Assembly: GCA_020832545.1 (NCBI GenBank)
Contig: JAFIEK010000002.1
Location: 124,001 to 188,000, forward strand
Length of the DNA stretch: 64,000 nucleotides
DNA from: Pararhodobacter sp.
Lineage (GTDB): Bacteria; Pseudomonadota; Alphaproteobacteria; Rhodobacterales; Rhodobacteraceae
Direction: 5' to 3'
Shown: one piece after another, positions 52,312 through 60,357 of the stretch
Numbering within the stretch: position 1 is the stretch's first letter
Layout of the letters: each line of letters starts with the position of its first letter
Position numbers and translations under genes: made by a program
Notes under the pieces: generated by a model
Told to the model about the DNA's origin: nothing
Seen by the model: only the letters and a program-made list of their open reading frames with translations
Databases searched by the model: none

Positions 52312-53139
52312 ATGATAGAATTGACCACGCTGCGCTACTTCACCAGCGCCTTTGAAACCGGGACCTTTAGCAAGGCGGCCCGCGCCAATGGTGTCAGCCA
52401 GCCGACTGTGTCGGTAGCGATCCAGAAACTGGAAGATCGATTGGGCGGGCCGCTGTTCCAGCGCTCGAAATCAGGGTTGGCGCCAACGCCCCTTGCACGC
52501 AGACTATATCACGACTCCGTGGACAGTGTGAGCCAGCTCTCGACGTTGGAGACCCGACTTCGCGAACAGCCGCAACGAAGAGTCCGGGTCCATTGCGCGC
52601 CCGACATGCTGATGCACGGGATCGCGCCGGGTCTGAATAGTTTGCGCCGGAGCACAGCAAACCTGCTTTTCAGTTTCACCGAAGACCCGGAGAGCAGTGA
52701 TCTTACATTTCTGTCAAGCAAATGCGCGCCGGTCACACATGCGTTCATCCCCTTGGTGGATGAGCCTTTTCGCGTCGCACTTGCGCGTTTCCATCCGCTT
52801 GCCATGTTGTCCGGTGTCAGCCTCGCCGATATTCATGACCAACCCCTTATTCACCGGCCGTATTGTCCGAACGCAGATCGCATGGAGCTTGGCGCAACTC
52901 TGGCTGCCCCTTCGGCACAGGCCATGAATGACCAACAATTGCTTGATCTGGTTGCGGCTGGGCTCGGCATCGCTTTTGTGCCACTTTCACATGGTCATGG
53001 TCGCACTGATATCGTGCTGCTTCCCTTGGTAGATGCCGATGCGGGGACACGAACGATCGGAATTTCGCATCGCAAATCAGCCTTCGCGAAAAGTCTGGCT
53101 GAAAGGTTGGCAACTAGGGGCAACCTGCGCAACACCTGA
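52312..53139 (+). CDS. LysR-family regulator
   Basis: 275 residues. Winged helix LRYFTSAFETGTFSKAARANGVSQPTVSVAIQKLEDRLGGPLFQRSKSGLAPT, then a compact effector domain ending LPLVDADAGTRTIGISHRKSAFAKS. Shorter than most LysRs (about 300) but complete by pattern. Divergent from the NTF2-like gene, convergent with the TRAP binding protein, from which it is separated by a strong bidirectional hairpin. Likely controls the NTF2-like gene and perhaps the BKACE/TRAP genes. Confidence 0.87.
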   Translation: MIELTTLRYFTSAFETGTFSKAARANGVSQPTVSVAIQKLEDRLGGPLFQRSKSGLAPTPLARRLYHDSVDSVSQLSTLETRLREQPQRRVRVHCAPDMLMHGIAPGLNSLRRSTANLLFSFTEDPESSDLTFLSSKCAPVTHAFIPLVDEPFRVALARFHPLAMLSGVSLADIHDQPLIHRPYCPNADRMELGATLAAPSAQAMNDQQLLDLVAAGLGIAFVPLSHGHGRTDIVLLPLVDADAGTRTIGISHRKSAFAKSLAERLATRGNLRNT

Positions 53140-53180
53140 CCTGTAAGGCCGCGCCGGAGATAGTCACGGCCTTACAGGTC
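53138..53180. terminator. bidirectional terminator
   Basis: Perfect 13-bp stem GACCTGTAAGGCC (53138-53150) and GGCCTTACAGGTC (53168-53180), 17-nt loop, between the convergent LysR and TRAP binding-protein genes. It begins at the LysR stop codon. Confidence 0.8.
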
Positions 53181-53206
53181 GGTTTCAGGGTCAACCTGCG
53201 GATCAA

Positions 53207-54190
53207 TCAGTTTGCGGTCGCCGCTTCGCGGAAAGCTTCACGGATCGCGGCGCCATCCGGTGTCGCCTGAACCCAGGCCTCGATCACCGGTTGCACCGCC
53301 GCCTCCCATGCCGCGCGCTCACTGTCGTCGGGGATGGTGATGGTACCGCCTGCTGCCTCGATCATTTGTCGCCCCGCTGCAGCGGCACCGTCCCAGAACG
53401 ATCCCATCAGGCGATCGAACTCCGGGCCGGAATGGGCGTCAATAGCCGCGCGCGCTTCATCGGGAAGCCCGTCATAGACATCCTTGTTCATGAACATGAA
53501 CGAAGCGTTTCCACCCAGCGGCAATTCGATGAAATGGCTTGTCACCTCGGCCAGCCGGAAGGGTGGCACGGCTGAATAACTTTCGATCGCGGCATCAACA
53601 GTGCGGCGATTAAGACCCTGATACCAGTCGGTGATCGACAGCGACACCGGCACCCCGCCGACAGCCGAGGCAATGTCCTGCCGGGTAGGATTGAGGCTTG
53701 TCATCCTGCGACCCCGCATATCGGCGAGGCTTGCCATTTCTGTTGAGCCCAGAACATGACCGTTTGGAAATGTGAACAGGTTCAGAATGTGCATGCCATC
53801 ATATTCCGAGGCGATTGTTCCATCCGCGAAAAGGGCGTTCAGAGCCATGGTGCCTGCCTCGGCAGTTTCAAAACCGAACGGCAGGGCAACAACCTCGGTG
53901 CGTGGGAAAAGGCCCGGATAGTAGCCCTGAATATCCCATCCGATCTGCACGACCCCGCTCTGAACCCGCTCCAGCACTTGACCATGTGCGGCCAGCGTGC
54001 CGCCGGTCACCAGCTGGATCTCTATTGTTCCGTTGCTGGCCTCGGTGACGCGCTGCGCCCAGCCCTCAAGAACGGCGGCGTGCACTGGCGTCGGCGCAGG
54101 CGCGGGTGACGCGAAAACCAGGCGTTCCTGGGCCTGTGCTGCGGTGGTGAAAAGCAGGGCCGCGAGCGCCCCGGCGACGAATTTTTTCAT
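53207..54190 (-). CDS. TRAP transporter binding protein (DctP family), copy 1
   Basis: 327 residues with a signal peptide (KKFVAGALAALLFTTAAQA). RLVFASPAPAPTPVHAAVLEGWAQRVTEASNGTIEIQLVTGGTLAAHGQVLERVQSGVVQIGWDIQGYYPG is the DctP start; the conserved Arg-equivalent in GRRMTSLNPTRQD would bind the ligand carboxylate. It is clearly related to the second DctP at 62270-63256 (QERL-FASPAP, GYYPG, PFRLxEV, LGGNxxxM). No permease gene is beside it. Ribosome site GAGGAGGA at 54193-54200 complement. Follows the BKACE gene in the same direction. Ligand unknown. Confidence 0.9.
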   Translation of the reverse strand: MKKFVAGALAALLFTTAAQAQERLVFASPAPAPTPVHAAVLEGWAQRVTEASNGTIEIQLVTGGTLAAHGQVLERVQSGVVQIGWDIQGYYPGLFPRTEVVALPFGFETAEAGTMALNALFADGTIASEYDGMHILNLFTFPNGHVLGSTEMASLADMRGRRMTSLNPTRQDIASAVGGVPVSLSITDWYQGLNRRTVDAAIESYSAVPPFRLAEVTSHFIELPLGGNASFMFMNKDVYDGLPDEARAAIDAHSGPEFDRLMGSFWDGAAAAGRQMIEAAGGTITIPDDSERAAWEAAVQPVIEAWVQATPDGAAIREAFREAATAN

Positions 54191-54206
54191 TTGATCCTCC
54201 TCATTC

Positions 54207-54243
54207 AGCGGGCGTTTCACCCGCTTTCCGGCCATTGTGGCCG
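54207..54243 (-). repeat. two tandem hairpins between BKACE and DctP genes
   Basis: AGCGGG/CCCGCT (54207-54212, 54220-54225; 7-nt loop) and CGGCC/GGCCG (54229-54233, 54239-54243; 5-nt loop) in the 124-bp gap. Likely RNA structures tuning expression of the binding protein relative to the enzyme. Confidence 0.45.
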
Positions 54244-54314
54244 ACCTCCCGAAAGTAAAGGATGCGGCCATTTTGCAGGCACGTCTTGTCTGCCGGTGCG
54301 GTCTGGCTTGATTG

Positions 54315-55160
54315 TCAGGGCAGTAGGGGGCCGGGCACGTTCTGGCCCAGCACATGCCGGGCCAGAACCGCATCGCCAATGGTCCGCCCGTGCCGCTTTG
54401 CCAGACCGGCGACAAGGGCCACGCGCTCGGCATTGTCACGGGCCGGGCGACCATTGGCATCGACGATTGCGTTCTCAAAACCCACGCGGACATGGCCGCC
54501 GAGCGAAATCGCCCTGTCCAGACAGGCCATTTCCCCACGCCCGAAGGCGCAGACCATCCAGACCGCGCTGTCGGCCAGCCCGGTGTCGGAAAGCGTGCGG
54601 TACAGCCCCTCGAACTCTGCCGGGTCGGAATCCTGCGTGGCGGAATAGCGGCCTGCCACAAGCAGCAGCCGGGGCGGGCCGTCCAGCGGCAGGCGCCCGG
54701 CATCCAGCAATGCGGCATAGTCGTGAATCTGGCGGGTATCATAGAGAATGGTCTGGATGCCGATCTTCTGTTCAATCGCCCAGTGCAGAAAGCCGGAGCC
54801 CCGGGCTTCGCCTTTCTGCATCAGCTCGCCCAGTGCGAAGGACAGGCAGGCCGGGCGCAGGCCTTCGACCGCTGCAATCTGGGTGTCGAGGTCAAATATT
54901 CCGGCGGCTTCCGTGGTTGTCTGGACCGGCATACCGGGGCAGACCTGCGAGACCGCATCAATGGCAGTGCGGTAGATGTCAGGATCAAGCGTGTGGCGCA
55001 TCGCCGCGTCGCGGACATGCAGGTGAAGCGCCGATGCACCGGCGGCGCGGCAAGCGGCGGCGGTTGTCGCAATATCCGCCGCCGTCACAGGAAGTGCCGG
55101 GTGATCTGCCGGGGTGCGGCGGGCACCGTTCGGTGCAACCATGATACAAAGATCTGACAT
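54315..55160 (-). CDS. beta-keto acid cleavage enzyme (BKACE, DUF849)
   Basis: 281 residues. BKACE zinc ligands are visible: His46 and His48 in ALHLHVRD, with Glu229 in RVGFEN as the probable third ligand. IMVAPNGARRTP, MPVQTTTEAAG and SDTGLADSAVWM are further family blocks. The enzymes transfer an acetyl group from a beta-keto acid to acetyl-CoA, giving acetoacetate or a related CoA ester and a shorter acid. Located just upstream of the DctP gene, so the TRAP ligand is a plausible substrate or precursor. Specificity not readable. Confidence 0.9.
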   Translation of the reverse strand: MSDLCIMVAPNGARRTPADHPALPVTAADIATTAAACRAAGASALHLHVRDAAMRHTLDPDIYRTAIDAVSQVCPGMPVQTTTEAAGIFDLDTQIAAVEGLRPACLSFALGELMQKGEARGSGFLHWAIEQKIGIQTILYDTRQIHDYAALLDAGRLPLDGPPRLLLVAGRYSATQDSDPAEFEGLYRTLSDTGLADSAVWMVCAFGRGEMACLDRAISLGGHVRVGFENAIVDANGRPARDNAERVALVAGLAKRHGRTIGDAVLARHVLGQNVPGPLLP

Positions 55161-55268
55161 TTTATTGTCCTTGTTCCGGGGTTCAGAGAGGGTGCTTTGC
55201 TGGACTCGTTTAATGGTATGGGATACATTTATGTTTCGGGCCGTCGGGAGAGCGGCCAGGGGGGAAAC

Positions 55269-56246
55269 ATGATCGATGCCGTTACGGCGAGGCCGGTGCT
55301 AAGGTCATCTGGAGTCGATTTTCAGCAACGGATGAACGGGTTGCTGCGCACCCGTTTTGAGCTGACATCGACTGGCGGACGCGACTACAACGGCGAGATA
55401 CAGCGTTCATATGTGACGGACCGGGTAAGACTGGCCGATATCTGTTTCAGCCCCCATTTCACGCGCCTCAAAGCTGGCAAGCCGGGCCGCCAGAAGCATC
55501 GCACGTACCTTGTCTCCTATCAGGTCGATGGGAACGCGCGGGTCCGCCAGGGCGGGCGCGAAGCGCATATCGGCCCGAACCAGATTTTCTTCATAGATAC
55601 GTCGCAACCCTTCGAGATTGAAACCGACCAGATCCGCACCCGGTCGATCTATCTGGACAGCCAGTTCTGGCAAGAGGTGTTCCCCGAGCGTCATGCCTAT
55701 ACGGCCACGGCACTGAGCTGCGATGTCGGGTTGGGCCGGACCTGCCGCAACATGATCGACGAGGTGTTCAGTACCGCCTGGGACCAACCCGAGGCGCTGG
55801 TCAGTCGTGTTGCAGGCTGTCTTGCGAACCTTCTTGCCGTGTCGATGATAAGCAGCCTTCCGGTGCCTGCTGCCAATGACAGCCCGGCCGACCTGATCCT
55901 TGAACGTATCCGCAGTGTCATTCGTCAGAACCTTTCCGATTCCGACCTGGATGTGGCGAAGGTCGCGGCCGAAGTGGGTCTTTCGCCCCGGCAGGTGCAT
56001 TCGGTGTTCTCGCGCAGCGGAACCACTCTCATGCGCTGGACCTGGGATCAGCGCCTGCGCCGGATCGCCAAAGAGCTGGAGAACCCGGCACTGTTTTCGC
56101 GCCCGGTTTCGCTCATCGCGTTTGAGTGGGGCTTCAACGAGGCGGCGCATTTTTCACGTCAGTTCCGGGCCCGTTTTGGCATGTCACCCTCGCACTACCG
56201 CGACCTGCACCGCAACAAACCGGAGCAGGCCGGGTTGCGCGCCTGA
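55269..56246 (+). CDS. AraC-family regulator
   Basis: 325 residues. The N-terminal AraC_binding_2 domain has QIFFIDTSQPFEIETDQIRTRSIYLDSQFW; the C-terminal AraC domain has DVAKVAAEVGLSPRQVHSVFSRSGTTLMRWTWDQRLRRIAKEL and LIAFEWGFNEAAHFSRQFRARFGMSPSHYR. The ATG at 55269 is preceded by AGGGGGG; the frame extends to 55197. Divergent from the BKACE gene and convergent with the molybdenum hydroxylase operon (its stop is eight bases from the FAD-subunit stop). Likely regulator of one or both. Confidence 0.88.
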   Translation: MIDAVTARPVLRSSGVDFQQRMNGLLRTRFELTSTGGRDYNGEIQRSYVTDRVRLADICFSPHFTRLKAGKPGRQKHRTYLVSYQVDGNARVRQGGREAHIGPNQIFFIDTSQPFEIETDQIRTRSIYLDSQFWQEVFPERHAYTATALSCDVGLGRTCRNMIDEVFSTAWDQPEALVSRVAGCLANLLAVSMISSLPVPAANDSPADLILERIRSVIRQNLSDSDLDVAKVAAEVGLSPRQVHSVFSRSGTTLMRWTWDQRLRRIAKELENPALFSRPVSLIAFEWGFNEAAHFSRQFRARFGMSPSHYRDLHRNKPEQAGLRA

Positions 56247-56253
56247 ATCGCGG

Positions 56254-57045
56254 TCACAACTGCGCCAGCGCATCGCGCAAAAGCCAGCCAATCGCAGCGG
56301 CACGGAATGCGGCGGGAAAGGTCGCGTCATCCAGCAGCTCAAGCTCCCCAAGGTTCAGCCCCTCTGCCGCTTTGATCCCACCCTGTTGCAACGCCTGCTC
56401 GGCCTGCGTCAGGCGGAACACGCCCTCCTCGCCTGATCCGGTAACGCCAACTCGCCAGTCATCGCCGAAGCGGGCAACGAAAACGCCGGCGACGGCATAG
56501 CCTGAGGCGGGGTGCGCGTGCTTGGCGTAGGCCGCGGCGTCCGGGATGGGAAATTCAAGCGCCGCAAGCACCTCATCGGCCTCCAGCGCGGTCTCGAACA
56601 GGCCGGTGAAATAGTCGGCGGCGGCGATCCGGCGGCGATCGGTGACCATGGTGGCGCCCAGAGCCAGAACAGCGGCGGGAAAGTCCGAGGCAGGGTCGTT
56701 GTTGGCCACGGACCCGCCCAGCGTGCCCCGGTTGCGCACATGGCGGTCTGCCACCTTTGCCGCCATCGCGCCAAGCGCAGGGATCGCGGTTGCCACATCC
56801 GCTGACGCGATGATCTCTGAAAAACGCGTCAGCGCGCCGATCCGCAGCATGTTCCCCTCACGCGCGATGCCGCGCAGCCCCTTGATGGCTGAAAGATCAA
56901 CCAGCAGGCCGGGGGCCGCCAGACCGGATTTCATCGACGGTACCAGCGTCATGCCCCCCGAAAGATACATCGCATCGCCATGATCGCGGAATGCGGCGAC
57001 CGCGCCATCCAGTGTGGAAGCTCTAAAAATATCGAACGTATTCAT
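56254..57045 (-). CDS. molybdenum hydroxylase FAD-binding subunit
   Basis: 263 residues, CoxM/XdhB type. LSGGMTLVPSMKSGLAAPGLLVDLSAIKGL is the FAD-binding start and VADRHVRNRGTLGGSVANNDPASDFPAAVLALGA the second FAD block (conserved T-L-G-G-S/N). Transfers electrons from FAD to the acceptor in the three-subunit enzyme. Last gene of the operon; its start overlaps the 2Fe-2S gene by four bases. Confidence 0.93.
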   Translation of the reverse strand: MNTFDIFRASTLDGAVAAFRDHGDAMYLSGGMTLVPSMKSGLAAPGLLVDLSAIKGLRGIAREGNMLRIGALTRFSEIIASADVATAIPALGAMAAKVADRHVRNRGTLGGSVANNDPASDFPAAVLALGATMVTDRRRIAAADYFTGLFETALEADEVLAALEFPIPDAAAYAKHAHPASGYAVAGVFVARFGDDWRVGVTGSGEEGVFRLTQAEQALQQGGIKAAEGLNLGELELLDDATFPAAFRAAAIGWLLRDALAQL

Positions 57046-57542
57046 TGGCTTACCTCCCGTTCAGGGACCGGAACACCCATGGCCGCAGCACCTTGCAGGA
57101 CAGCGGCCACGATATTCTGATAGCCGGTACAGCGACACAGATTGCCCTTCAGCTCCGCGCGCACGATCGCGGCGCTCAGCCCTTCAGGGTGACGCTCAGC
57201 CATGTCGATGGCGGTTATCACAAAACCCGGCGTGCAGAAGCCGCATTGCAGTGCGTGGCATTCTGAAAAGGCCTGCTGCATCGGGTGCAGCGCGCCATCG
57301 CTGGCCACCCCTTCGATGGTTTCGACCATGGCGCCATCATCCAGCGTGGCGGCCAGAACCGAACAGCTTTTCACCGTCTCGCCGTTCAGCCGCACCACGC
57401 AGGCCCCGCATTGCGACGTATCGCAGCCGACATGCGTGCCGGTCAGGCCCAGCGGGCCGCGCAGCAGATCAACCAGCAAGGTGCGGTCTTCGGTGGTGAC
57501 GCGCCGGGTGCTGCCGTTCACACTCAGTGTCAGTGTTGTCAT
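57042..57542 (-). CDS. molybdenum hydroxylase 2Fe-2S subunit
   Basis: 166 residues, CoxS/XdhC type. Plant-ferredoxin-type cluster Cys40, Cys45, Cys48 and Cys60 (GCDTSQCGACVV...SC) and C-terminal cluster Cys100, Cys103, Cys136 and Cys138 (CGFCTPGF; CRCTGY). Carries electrons from the Mo site to FAD. Overlaps neighbours by four bases on both sides. Confidence 0.95.
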   Translation of the reverse strand: MTTLTLSVNGSTRRVTTEDRTLLVDLLRGPLGLTGTHVGCDTSQCGACVVRLNGETVKSCSVLAATLDDGAMVETIEGVASDGALHPMQQAFSECHALQCGFCTPGFVITAIDMAERHPEGLSAAIVRAELKGNLCRCTGYQNIVAAVLQGAAAMGVPVPEREVSQ

Positions 57543-57994
57543 GTCGAAGCCTCCGTGCGGGTGGACAATTGCGCGTTCAGGGATGCAAAGAACTGCTCGG
57601 CAAGCTTGCGCGAGGTCGAGGCGATCAGCCGCGTACCGATCTGGGCAAGTTTACCGCCGATCGTCACCTCGGCCTCATAGCTGACCTCTGTGCCGCCCGG
57701 TGCAGGCGTCAGGACCACCGTTGCCGCACCTCTGGCAAAGCCTGCAACGCCGCCGGACCCCTCACCGGTCAGCACCAGCCGTTCGGGGGAGTAGGCTTCT
57801 GCGATGGTGACCTGACCGGAAAACCGCGCCTTGACCGGGCCGATCTTCAGCGCAACGGTCGCATCATAGCCGCCTTCCGTCTGCTCGATCCGCTCGCAAC
57901 CGGGGATTGCCGCACCAAGCACCGCAGGGTCGTTGAGCGCGGCCCAGACTTCGGATGCCGGGCGAGCGACGGTGAATGACCCTTCAAGTTTCAT
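57539..57994 (-). CDS. CoxG-type SRPBCC protein
   Basis: 151 residues, a SRPBCC (START/Bet v1-like) fold: MKLEGSFTVARPASEVWAALNDPAVLGAAIPGCERIEQTEGGYDATVALKIGPVKARFSGQVTI is the characteristic CoxG start, ending with LAEQFFASL. In CO dehydrogenase operons CoxG is a membrane-attached factor that recruits the enzyme; here it lies between the large and small subunit genes, with ATGA overlaps. Role in a non-CO enzyme unproven. Confidence 0.9.
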   Translation of the reverse strand: MKLEGSFTVARPASEVWAALNDPAVLGAAIPGCERIEQTEGGYDATVALKIGPVKARFSGQVTIAEAYSPERLVLTGEGSGGVAGFARGAATVVLTPAPGGTEVSYEAEVTIGGKLAQIGTRLIASTSRKLAEQFFASLNAQLSTRTEAST

Positions 57995-60336
57995 GCCGCC
58001 CCCCGCATTTCTTCGGCCGCGCGCAGCGCCGACCAGAGGCGCACCTGCGTCACAGGCATATCCAGCGAACCGACACCCAGCGGACGCACGGCATCAAGGA
58101 TCGCATTGACGATGGCCACCGGGGCACCGATAGCCCCAGATTCGCCGATGCCCTTGACCCCCAGCGGATTGGTCGTGCAGGGCACTTCCAGCAGATGGCT
58201 TTCGATATGCGGCATATGTCCGGCGCGCGGCAGACCGTAATCCATGAACGAGCCCGAGGTCAGTTGCCCGTCTTCGTCATAGGTAACCTCCTCCAGCAGG
58301 GCCTGACCCAGCCCCTGCGCGATACCCCCATGGATCTGGCCTTCGCAGATGGTCGAGTTCAGCACCCGGCCCACATCATCCAGCGCAAGCATCCGGTCCA
58401 CGACGATGGCGCCGGTTTCCGGGTCAACCTCAACCTCGCACAGGATAACGCCGTTTGGATAGTTCGGCGCGGCACCCGGCTTGCCAGCGGCAGTGCCCGC
58501 CCCGGACAGGCCTATTCCCAGCGCATTTGCCGGGCCAGCGGGCAGGTAGTAAAGCTTCGCCACTTCGGTCAGGGGGATTGCCTTGTTGGTCCCCGTGACA
58601 CGCAGCATCCCGTCGCTGAATTCCACCGCCGCGCGGTCTGCCTCAAGCACGATCGCGGCCATGTCCTTGGCCCGCTCGATCAGGGCATCTTTTGCCCGCA
58701 TTAGCGCCGTTCCACCCAGCATGGACGAACGCGCGGCAAAGGTTCCGCGCCCGATAAGCACGGTATCGGTATCGCCCTGCACATATCGGATGCTGTCCAG
58801 CGGAACCGACAGCCAGTCTGCAACCATCTGAGAAAAGACGGTGGCGTGCCCCTGCCCGTGGCTATGGGTTCCGGCGATGATGCTCAGCGCGCCATCCGGG
58901 TCAAACCGGATCTCCATGCGCTCATTCATCACGCCCGCCACCTCGACATAGGAGGTGATCGAACGGCCACGCAGCCGCCCCCTGCCCTTTGCGGCATCGC
59001 GGCGCGCGGCAAAGCCTGCCCAGTCGCCACGGTCCAGCGCTATCCGGATCATGCCGCCGAAATCGCCGCTGTCATAGGTCATGCCGGTGGGTGTGGTGAA
59101 GGGCATTGCCTCGGGCGCGATCGTGTTGCGCAGGCGCAGTTCAGCGGGGTCCATGCCGATCTCTGCCGCGGCCTCATCCATCAGCCGCTCGATGACAAAG
59201 GTGGCCTCAGGGCGCCCGGCGCCGCGATAGACGCTCATCGGCGCGGTGTTGGTGAAAACGGCGTGCGTGGTCAGGTCCACGGCGGGAATGGTGTAGGTGT
59301 TGGGGATCAGTTGCAGCGAGAAGAAGATCGGCGGCGTTGCCGTTCCCCAGAAATACGCCCCAAGGTTATGCCATGCCTCAACCCGGACGCCCCGCACCGT
59401 GCCGTCACGGTCCAGCGCGATTTCGGCCTCAACCTCCTGACCACGGCCCTGCGTGTCGGTCAGCAGCGCCTCGGACCGCGTGGCGGTCCATTTCACCGGC
59501 CGCCCCACCCGGCGCGCGGCCCACAGAACCAGCGCATCCTCAGGATGCATATGCGCCTTCAGGCCAAAACCGCCACCGACATCGGGCGAGACCACGCGCA
59601 ACCGGCTCTCGGCAATCTTCAGCACATTGCGGGCGATGACCGCGCGAAAGCCATGCGGGTCCTGTGATGACGTGTAGAGCGTGAAGCGGTCCTCGGCGGC
59701 GTCATGCACGCCGATACAGGCGCGCGGCTCAAGCGAGCTGGGTGCCACGCGGGGGCTGATCAGGCGGCGCTTCAGGGTGACCTCGGCCTGTGCAAACGCC
59801 TGCGCGGTTGCCGCCGCATCTCCCAGCCGCAGGGTGCACGACAGGTTCCCGGTGGGGCAGTCGGCCCAAAGCCGCGGCGCGTCATCGGCCAGCGCGGCCC
59901 GCGCGCCGGTTACTACCGGAAGCGGCGCATAGTCGATATCGACCGCTTCGGCGGCCAGCCGCGCCTCGTCACGCGTTTCGGCAATGACGATAGCCACACG
60001 GTCGCCCACACAGCGCACATGGTCGGTCACAAGGATGGGCCGAAGGGTACCATACCCGTCTGGCCCGCCCCACAGTTTGGGCATGAAGAAAGGGGGCACC
60101 GGCCCCAGCCCGTCGGCCAGCACGTCAGCGCCGGTCAGCACCGCCAGAACGCCGGGCATTGCCGCCGCCGTAGTGGTGTCGATGCCCCGGATCTCTGCAT
60201 GGGCATGGGTGGACAGGACCAGCGCCATATATGCTTGGCGGCCCAGTTCGATATCATCGACGAAGCGCCCGGCACCCGTCAGGAAACGCCGGTCCTCGGT
60301 ACGCCCGGTGAACGGGGGTTGGGAGGGTTTTGTCAT
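57991..60336 (-). CDS. molybdenum hydroxylase large subunit, form II CoxL-like
   Basis: 781 residues of the xanthine oxidase/aldehyde oxidase fold. PDVGGGFGLK (residues 251-260) and GIGESG with catalytic Glu732 are the Mo-pterin motifs. The active-site loop is VYRGAGR (369-375), the form II pattern (A-Y-x-G-A-G-R-like), and not the AYxCSFR of true CO dehydrogenase, so it probably hydroxylates an N-heterocycle, aldehyde or purine-like substrate and not CO. First of four overlapping genes downstream of the TRAP permease. No Tat signal, so cytoplasmic. Confidence 0.93.
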   Translation of the reverse strand: MTKPSQPPFTGRTEDRRFLTGAGRFVDDIELGRQAYMALVLSTHAHAEIRGIDTTTAAAMPGVLAVLTGADVLADGLGPVPPFFMPKLWGGPDGYGTLRPILVTDHVRCVGDRVAIVIAETRDEARLAAEAVDIDYAPLPVVTGARAALADDAPRLWADCPTGNLSCTLRLGDAAATAQAFAQAEVTLKRRLISPRVAPSSLEPRACIGVHDAAEDRFTLYTSSQDPHGFRAVIARNVLKIAESRLRVVSPDVGGGFGLKAHMHPEDALVLWAARRVGRPVKWTATRSEALLTDTQGRGQEVEAEIALDRDGTVRGVRVEAWHNLGAYFWGTATPPIFFSLQLIPNTYTIPAVDLTTHAVFTNTAPMSVYRGAGRPEATFVIERLMDEAAAEIGMDPAELRLRNTIAPEAMPFTTPTGMTYDSGDFGGMIRIALDRGDWAGFAARRDAAKGRGRLRGRSITSYVEVAGVMNERMEIRFDPDGALSIIAGTHSHGQGHATVFSQMVADWLSVPLDSIRYVQGDTDTVLIGRGTFAARSSMLGGTALMRAKDALIERAKDMAAIVLEADRAAVEFSDGMLRVTGTNKAIPLTEVAKLYYLPAGPANALGIGLSGAGTAAGKPGAAPNYPNGVILCEVEVDPETGAIVVDRMLALDDVGRVLNSTICEGQIHGGIAQGLGQALLEEVTYDEDGQLTSGSFMDYGLPRAGHMPHIESHLLEVPCTTNPLGVKGIGESGAIGAPVAIVNAILDAVRPLGVGSLDMPVTQVRLWSALRAAEEMRGAA

Positions 60337-60357
60337 TCGGGGTTCTCCGTATCAGGG

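Noticed and set aside
57991-60336. Aerobic CO dehydrogenase large subunit
   Set aside because: Active-site loop is VYRGAGR rather than AYxCSFR with the Cys that binds copper, so CO oxidation is unlikely.
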